Assembly (NCBI GenBank): GCA_959347315.1 | Contig: OY365808.1 | Span: 6,785,672 to 6,849,671, forward strand | Length of the DNA: 64,000 bases | Reading direction: 5' to 3' | Source: Bimastos eiseni | Lineage: Eukaryota > Annelida > Clitellata > Crassiclitellata > Lumbricidae | In this document: one piece after another, positions 57,721-64,000 of the stretch | Layout of the letters: each line of letters begins with the position of its first letter | Numbering within the stretch: position 1 is the stretch's first letter | Made by a program: the position numbers and the translations under genes | The notes under the pieces: generated by a model | Databases searched by the model: none | What the model was told of the DNA's origin: nothing | The model's input: the letters and a program-made list of their open reading frames with translations, nothing else

Positions 57721-57869
57721 AAGCCAGCCAGGGTCCGACGAATTCATGTCGCAATACACTGAAATTAGAGCAGGACCAGGGGCAGAAATCTGATAGACGC
57801 CGCTTGTATTCTGACCGACTTTCTTTATGTCTGCGCAGTCTCTTGGCCATGGTACAAAACTGCGACCAT
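57721..57869 (-). CDS. Fibrinogen-like gene, exon 2
   Basis: Acceptor TTTTTTCTAG, donor CTT|GTAAGA, phase 0. Encodes PRDCADIKKVGQNTSGVYQI and VYCDMNSSDPGWL, the start of the fibrinogen domain. NTS is a sequon. Confidence 0.93.
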
Positions 57870-58259
57870 CTAGAAAAAAATGACAACACATTTCTGACAA
57901 TGTGTACGTTAATAGGGAAGCTCCAATAACCAAACTCTAAAAGCACAGCAGTCTTAACCCAAACATCCAGAGTAAAAAAAATAAAGGACATTCAAAGCCG
58001 GTCATAAAGTACTTATGTTGCTACAAGTTGCTGATGCAGTGGCACTAACCATTAGTCCAGATATATTATATGAAAATATGTTCGCTTATTATAAGATACA
58101 GTTGCTAGTACGCTGTGAACTTTTCAGAGTAAATTTACCGAAAACTTGAACAAGAGCTTGATAATGAGCAAATGAAAGTGACACGAAGCTGCAGCAGGTG
58201 CATTGGAACCAGGAGGGAGCGCTATCAATCAATCGATAGAACTTGATGTAGCGACTATT

Positions 58260-58400
58260 TGATATCTATTCTTAGGCCCTCCCGGTCCGCAATCGGCTAC
58301 AGAGAGCAAATTTCAGTAAGGTGTAAAAACTGATGAGGTGTTTTGGGGCAGAAGGCAAAGTTCCTGGAGAGCCCGGTCCAAGTGGTTGGACCCACCACTG
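58260..58400 (+). other. Possible collagen-like coding remnant
   Basis: On the plus strand, TTCTTAG is followed by a frame for GPPGPQ, and 85 bases later another for GAEGK, one extra residue, then GEPGPSG. Gly-X-Y register is short and broken. It could be chance or a dead exon of a collagen-containing gene. Confidence 0.2.
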
Positions 58401-60039
58401 TGAAGTTCGAGGTACACTCCCTATAAGTCATGCAGCTAAACGAAGGACTCGCTTCAACTTCTTAATCCGGGTCCACAGGACATCAGCACAAACGGACGAG
58501 CAAAAGTCAAAGCGATTACCGACAAAGAGGTGTACTAATGTAACCGCCACAATGTGGATTTCGTAAGAGATCGAGAGATTACACGGAGTTGACGTAGCTA
58601 GCAAAATCAGCAACGGGAGACAACGCTGAACTGAGCGAAATTAAAGTAGGTCTATTGGTAAAGAATTACCAATATTTCGTACTGAGATAGAGAATGTGTA
58701 AAGGAGTCGCGATCCTAAGAGAGCATCCAGGTAAATATTTCACTAGTTCCTGCTTTGGTACCAAGCTAGATAAATTCCGTTTTTGTCGGATTCTACCTAT
58801 AAGTCTTAATTCTAGAGGACATAGATTACGGATGAATAGAGTCCATAGCCAGTTGTCTGAATTGGGCAGCAGAGATCACATCCAACGCCCGACAATGAAC
58901 ATAGGCCAGCGTGGCATAAACGTAGATATGATTACGGACACAGTGAGAGGACAGAAGTGTTCATATATCCATCATTAGTTGTGCGTATTCCCTTTTGCAC
59001 GCTCATAATAGACTCATGATCCAGGCGGCAAGACAAGATGCCCAATGATTTGTCTCCACTGCAATCCTCCTTTGCCTATACAGAGGATTATACCTGATAA
59101 AGAACTCAATCTTTTACTGCTCATTCTGCAACTTCTTCCAACCTTTTGAAAGTTTCCACTTTTTCTTGAATCATACTGTGTACCTCTTCCAAATAATGTG
59201 CTACGATCTTGCAATACTGGAGACAGCTTATTGCCTCTCGTTTTCGACTGACTCCTTTCAACAACTGCACTCACACGAGTTTCTTCATGACGACATCTAT
59301 CAGGTTGAAGAACGCATTAAACAATTTCTTTACAACGTGTACATTCCCAAGAATATCATCATATACAGCTCCTTCATGAAATTACATTCACCACGCAGAA
59401 ATTTGCTTCTTCCTGTTAGATAATGCAGCGGAACAAGGCTGTCTTTTACATATACTCATGAGTATATATCCCGTGTATCGTGGGACAATAAATAGTTCAT
59501 CAGCTACTGGCATATTCTTGAACATGGGTGAGTGTCTAGCAATTCATTTTCTTGAGCTTTCCCGTTTCCTCTTTCACACTCACTCTTTCTTTCTCCCCTA
59601 TTTAATTGTCTCCTGCCTCTCTCCTCTATATACCTCGTACTCCGTAAAAATCTACATGAACTCTCCATAAAACCGATCCTATCACCTAGGGTTTGATTAG
59701 TTGCCGTTTATACCCATGATTTTTTACTGCCTGACTGTAAGGATGAACTCGTTCTTGCCTGTACGGTACTCATCGTCTTTTATCGGGATCGCCAAATGTC
59801 GTGAGTTCGCTTAACAGAAAATGTTTATAAATAGCCAACTGGAAAGAACAAGTCAATTCCTCATTTGAAATGCAATTTACGATTAATTTCAGAATTTTAT
59901 CAAATTCTTTACATTGACACATTCAGTCCCCAGGTAAAACCTAAGAGATTAAGGTGCTATGGCCCCAGGTAATATTTCGTGTGCTTGTTAAGTTTTACCG
60001 TGTATATAGAAAGGGCGCCGTAGAGTAATTGAGAACACA

Positions 60040-60410
60040 CTGGGGCAGAGTTGAAAATCAAGTTCGATATCTGTATCCTCCGTAAGGTTGATTAGTCCTT
60101 CTTTCGCTATAGGCGACGACGTTGGTCAAACTGGATGTAGAGGCCTAATGTAATGGGCGTCTTGCATGGTTGCCGACAATTAAAATAATTCGACTCCTGT
60201 AATAATTTGTCATCATTCGTGCATACTGTACTTGGAATAATAGGCCTACTGCGTTATTATCAGTTTGAAATTAAAGAAAATCATCATCCTCATCGTCATG
60301 GTAATCGTCGTCGTCGTCGTCATCATCATCATCAGCAGCAGCAGCAGCATCAGTATTATCATCATCATCATCATTATCAGCATCGTCAGCATCAGCATCA
60401 TCATTGTTCA
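60040..60410 (+). mobile_element. Retroelement 3' end with microsatellite tail, copy 3
   Basis: CGTAAGGTTGATTAGTCCTT, TCTTTCGCTATAG, AATTCGACTCCTGTAATAAT and ATCAGTTTGAAATTAAAG, then (TCATCG)n and (CAT)n to 60405. The tail runs close to the exon 1 donor of the fibrinogen-like gene. Confidence 0.7.
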
Positions 60411-60485
60411 ATGGGACTTGACAAACTATATAGCTGACGAAAATATATCAAGATGTGATCTTGAATTTAAGTGTAGTCTGCTTAC

Positions 60486-60795
60486 CCTGACAAGAAAAGG
60501 CAGCGACTGCATTCTGGACATTTTCATCGAGTCTTTCAAGTCTGCTGCTGACGCTTTGAATAGTCTGAGTAATGCTATTTAAATGGCGTTCAAATCGATC
60601 TTCGATTTGAGTAAATCTCTTACTGCAAACGCTCTCTCGGTTCTGTAAATTTCTGATTTCGTCCAAAAGCGTACTCTGCATCTCATCCACCAAATTCAGA
60701 CCACTATAATCGTGTCTACTAGAAGTAGATTGTCCACAAACACCTAACGTCTGAACGAAAACCAGGATAAGAATTAAAACCATGATGTTTGACAT
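60486..60795 (-). CDS. Fibrinogen-like gene, exon 1: signal peptide and stem
   Basis: Starts at ATG 60795-60793 and ends before GTAAGC (phase 1). Encodes the leader and heptad-like helices (FTQIEDRFERHLNSITQTIQ, VSSRLERLDENVQNAV), which would allow oligomerisation. One Cys (AFSCQ) precedes the junction. Confidence 0.9.
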
Positions 60796-60975
60796 TTTCC
60801 ACGTTGTTCAAAGGAACGTCAAACCCAATTAGCAATGATACTGAACATGAGATGTCTATTATCTATCTCACAATAAGCTATGTAAAATGTACGCGGTGTT
60901 CAGAAAAATAGAGCGTAAGCTACATTGCAATAATGCATACGCATGCAATAGCCGCTTATGTCAGTCAGCCAGTGC

Positions 60976-60983
60976 TTATAAAT
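60976..60983 (-). promoter_or_regulatory. Possible TATA box of the fibrinogen-like gene
   Basis: ATTTATAA on the minus strand about 185 bases before the start codon, a workable distance with a 5' UTR of some 150 bases. AT-rich DNA makes this weak. Confidence 0.25.
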
Positions 60984-61184
60984 ATTTGGTGTAATTTAAA
61001 GCGTATGCCTACAGAGAATTGGTTTCCTTTGTGAAATTGTCGTCAAGGCGCCAGTGGCGCCGGCATCGTTTTGAAAGTTAAGGGAAATGTTTGTAAAGGC
61101 GCGAAGCGCGAAATTTTTGTCTCCTCTTCCCCTGTTAATAATAACGTACGCATTTATCAGGAATTGCACTATTGCATAGACGCT

Positions 61185-61320
61185 CATGGACGGCGTCCAG
61201 GCTCTTCTGGCCAAATAAGTGGCAGGACGGCGTCCAGCCTAGAAAATAAGTGCCTGGACGCTGTCCATGACCGTCCAGGCACACTTTAAGCCCTGCAGTC
61301 AGCCTTATACAGGGCTGCAG
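61185..61320. repeat. Cluster of inverted repeats
   Basis: CATGGACGGCGTCCAGG (61185-61201) pairs with CCTGGACGCTGTCCATG (61253-61269) with one mismatch. GCCTGGACG/CGTCCAGGC (61252-61260, 61272-61280) is perfect. AGCCCTG and CAGGGCT pair just downstream. Confidence 0.8.
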
Positions 61321-61779
61321 GCGTTTGCTAAGTCTGTCGAGTGTTATCTCTTTAACAAGCAATTCATCAAGCCAACGTGTCTGCACCATGGTTTGTGTCT
61401 TGTTTTAACTCCCACACGTGTCACCAATCATTATCGCAATCAACAAAGGCTTGAGCTTGCCAGAAGGTCGGGAGTGTCGCGTTGATTTGAGTGAACACAC
61501 GTGAAAACCAGATTTAAACCTATGACATGATTATTGGGTGCCCCCGCTGCAATGTCTGCATATCTACAAGAGCCCTGTTGCTCTACCATGGGCGTGAAGG
61601 GACGTCCTACTCTTCGCTCTTCCATACAGAGTAAACTTCTGATTTCCAGTACCCGAATTGCAATTCTCTGTTGTTAACTCGATTATATGGAATGGTCTCA
61701 CTCCCATTTTCATTATGCCTTATGCCAGGGTTTACTCAGATGCGTTTTATAGCAGCTTCAATGCCCGTGTTTTCAACTG

Positions 61780-61850
61780 GGGATGGGTCGGAAACGCTCC
61801 TGAGTAGTAGGCCTAACCTTAAAGTAGCGCTAATCAAATCTCAGCAATGA
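61780..61850 (+). repeat. TATAGCGCC-family end
   Basis: GGGTCGGAAACGCTCCTGAG, TAGTAGGCCTAACCTTAAAG and TAGCGCTAATCA, the same order as 47300-47388 and as bases 1-45. Confidence 0.55.
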
Positions 61851-62880
61851 ATCAAATACTTTTAATAAACACAAAAACTAGTCGTTTTACTTTCCACTGC
61901 TATGCGACGTTTCGCCTGTGCTTGGTTTTGCGAATGACTAAGAGCGGCATGTTAATGATGACTTCAACAAGATAGACCTAGAATAACCTGAGTACTTTAC
62001 AATACGCCGCTGAACTTAGTGATAATATTCATGTATACCCTAATAATAACATGTTTTTTTAAAATATACAGTTCATAGAATATAAATGGTTAAAGTAAAG
62101 AAGTAGAAAAAAATGAATATTTAGTTCGATTTAAATTTATAAACCTTTGCTCTCGTAAATTTCACTTTTCTGAGTTTATTTTTTTATCGACATGTATGTT
62201 TTTAGTTCACATTATGTTTCAATGTACAGAATCATTAGTGTCCTGCGAAAGGCTAAATGATAGATGAATTAGCTCGCAAGAGACCATTAAATGTTTGCAA
62301 TTTTGGCCAGTGGCAGATACTGGAAACAGCAGCGTTTTTATCGGTCATATGAATAGGCCTACTCACTTGGCTATAATATAATATGGGATCTGAATTATCG
62401 TTCTGATGCAGCATAAATCAAAGGCTTAGAGTTAATTGTTGCTGGTTTTATTCTGTCCCATGGCTAGAAAAAGTCGATTTCAGAAGCGGATCAACACACT
62501 ATTCGCCATACCGATCATTTATAATTATAACGGACATCAACTGACTTCCGTATGATCGCGATGTTTTACATTAGTAACCAATGCACAAAGTGTTAGGGTC
62601 GGAGTCGTTACTGTAATATTTGTTCTGTCGGCTGAATATGAGTAAGCACTTAGTGCCACCGATTAGCACCACGTCATAAGACGATCACCTGGTGATTCAA
62701 TGCGAACATATTAGATATTAGAAAGAGAACGTGTTAGGTTAAAGGACTTGTCGGCATAGCCTAGCCATTAAACTTAAGTTAAATTTAACTTTGTAAATTA
62801 ATTTGTGGTGTGTCAGCTTGATTATGATTAGAATATTGAATTGAATTGAATGATCCAATAACTGAATTAAGGTGTTTTAG
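61851..62880. other. No gene recognised
   Basis: AT-rich with no ORF or repeat of note. Confidence 0.5.
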
Positions 62881-62889
62881 CTCCGCCCT

Positions 62890-63605
62890 TCAATCCAATT
62901 GACTGATAGTTGGATATCGCGTCAATTGATACCCGTCAGTTGATCTCCACGTCAATTGATCCCACGTCAATTGATCCCTCTGCCTATTTGTCCTAAATGA
63001 ATCTCTAGGCTGCACGTCACTGACTTGTAGCTGAAACCGTTAGTAAACAAAACATTGATTTTACAGATTTGAAAAATAACAAAGCCATGCCCAGGGTTCA
63101 TGTCACTCGTCCAGGTTTTGTGTCACTCGTCCAGGGCTGACTATATATATTTCTACACGGAATTGTCGGCATTGAACATCAGGCAACGAAAACGATATCG
63201 CTTGCTTGAAGCTCGTGTCAACCGCGACGTAAACGATTACGGCCGGTCGGAGATTCTGTTATATCTCCGAGCAATGGCTCAGTTATCTCATGCATAGACA
63301 CTCATGCTTAGGCCTTTATGCTGACAAACTAATCATATCATGACTCTCAATTACGCTTTTGTAATTTCTTATCATTTTAAAATTTCTGATCACTTTAAAA
63401 TTTCGTGCTGTGTTACATCGTTCTTTTAATAAATGGAGAAGGTCGCAAGTGGAATATGAATGTTGTATCAATTGGGCTGGGTTCAATAGGCAGAGGATCA
63501 ATTGACGAGGGGATCAATTGGCTATGGGATCAATTGACGGGGGATCAACTGACGGGGATCAACTGACGGGGATCAACTGACGGGGATCAACTGACGGGGG
63601 GTCAA
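62890..63605. mobile_element. Foldback-like element with inverted iteron arrays, about 0.7 kb
   Basis: Left end 62890-62990: repeated CGTCAATTGATCCC and CGTCAGTTGATC. Right end 63465-63605: repeated GATCAATTGACG and six or so GATCAACTGACGGG units, the inverse of the left ones. The inner borders match over 23 bases (62965-62989 against 63485-63507) with one 1-base gap. The interior has one 65-codon ORF (63100-63297) of no known family. Long inverted ends built of short tandem units are typical of foldback transposons. Confidence 0.7.
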
Positions 63606-64000
63606 AAGAGGTAGGATCGATAGTTTTACCTTGCAACGCATATTTTCATCTGATCGTCACTCAAGGTTATAGGGCCTGCTATTCTTACAGGACAGAGCCA
63701 TTCTACGAATTGCCGACGGATCCCGTTGCCATCCACGTGCACAGACTCCCTGTATAAACCCTTGCATATACATTTATTTATGCAAACAATCGCTCATCGT
63801 CCGCATTCAAAGACGATTTCACAGGTGTATTAAAAACATGAGTCCATATTATACTGCACTCAATTTTATGACTGTTTCCTCAAGAACTAAAGCTCGTTAA
63901 TTTTCTATGACATGAGCTGGTTCTTAAGATATAAAATAACCAACCTAATGGTCTGCGCCTAATGCCACATGATGTGCCTATCTAAACGTAAATTAGGATT

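Larger units (their letters stand above)
54226..60795 (-). pseudogene. Secreted fibrinogen-like domain protein, frameshifted in exon 3
   Basis: Exons (minus): 60486-60795, 57721-57869, 55866-55961, 55285-55449, 54226-54479. Signal peptide MSNIMVLILILVFVQTLGVCG, a helical coiled-coil stem (residues about 30-100), then a fibrinogen-related domain of about 220 residues. Its first Cys pair is in CADIKKV and YCDMN; the Ca-site motif is LDADNDN; the last pair is GCAQRYHGALWYSQC. Members act as secreted lectins, clotting or immune factors; the ligand here is unknown. Exon 3 is 96 nt where 97 is needed: around 55930 a run of four A is three, so QRRKDGSE loses frame just before the NFERTWVDYRNGFGDLTGEF block, which is intact in the next frame. 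All other phases agree. Either a young pseudogene or a one-base sequence error; all else looks functional. Confidence 0.9.

Overview
This is an animal nuclear genome window: AT-rich, intron-rich and full of repeats, with vertebrate-style GT..AG introns. It carries three recognisable protein genes: a dystrobrevin, a secreted Frizzled-related protein of the sFRP3/4 type, and a secreted protein with a fibrinogen-like domain. The set suits a marine invertebrate, more likely a deuterostome (echinoderm, hemichordate or cephalochordate) or a lophotrochozoan than an insect or nematode. That placement is inference; nothing here names the species.

Layout. 1.1-22.3 kb (+): dystrobrevin, 17 coding exons that join in phase and end at a stop; the start codon lies upstream of the first exon seen. 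Its introns hold a TTAA-flanked piggyBac transposon (5.34-8.20 kb), a decayed LINE reverse transcriptase fragment (17.6-18.3 kb), SINEs, and a decayed duplicate of the exon 10 splice junction. 22.3-41.4 kb: no recognisable gene; it holds SINE copies, several minisatellites, a 103-bp satellite, an inverted-iteron element and a few unassigned ORFs. 41.4-50.1 kb (+): the sFRP3/4 gene, four exons, with a minisatellite, a hAT-type MITE with a perfect 8-bp target duplication, a LINE remnant and two strong hairpins in its introns. 50.1-54.2 kb: repeats, including a MITE nested in an older retroelement. 54.2-60.8 kb (-): the fibrinogen-like gene, five exons, with a 1-nt deletion in exon 3 that breaks the frame; a PIF/Harbinger-like MITE sits in intron 2. 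60.8-64 kb: hairpin-rich sequence and a foldback-like element whose ends are inverted arrays of short iterons.

The three genes are neighbours without an evident shared pathway: dystrobrevin is an intracellular scaffold of the dystrophin complex, sFRP3/4 an extracellular Wnt modulator, and the fibrinogen-like protein a probable secreted lectin or immune-type factor. I see no operon-like or defence-type system. The most unusual material is in the mobile and repeated DNA: an almost intact piggyBac with one in-frame stop, two inverted-iteron elements, a six-copy dispersed family with a conserved core, and the nested insertion. Exon boundaries were set by hand from splice sites, reading phase and remembered family sequence; no search was run.
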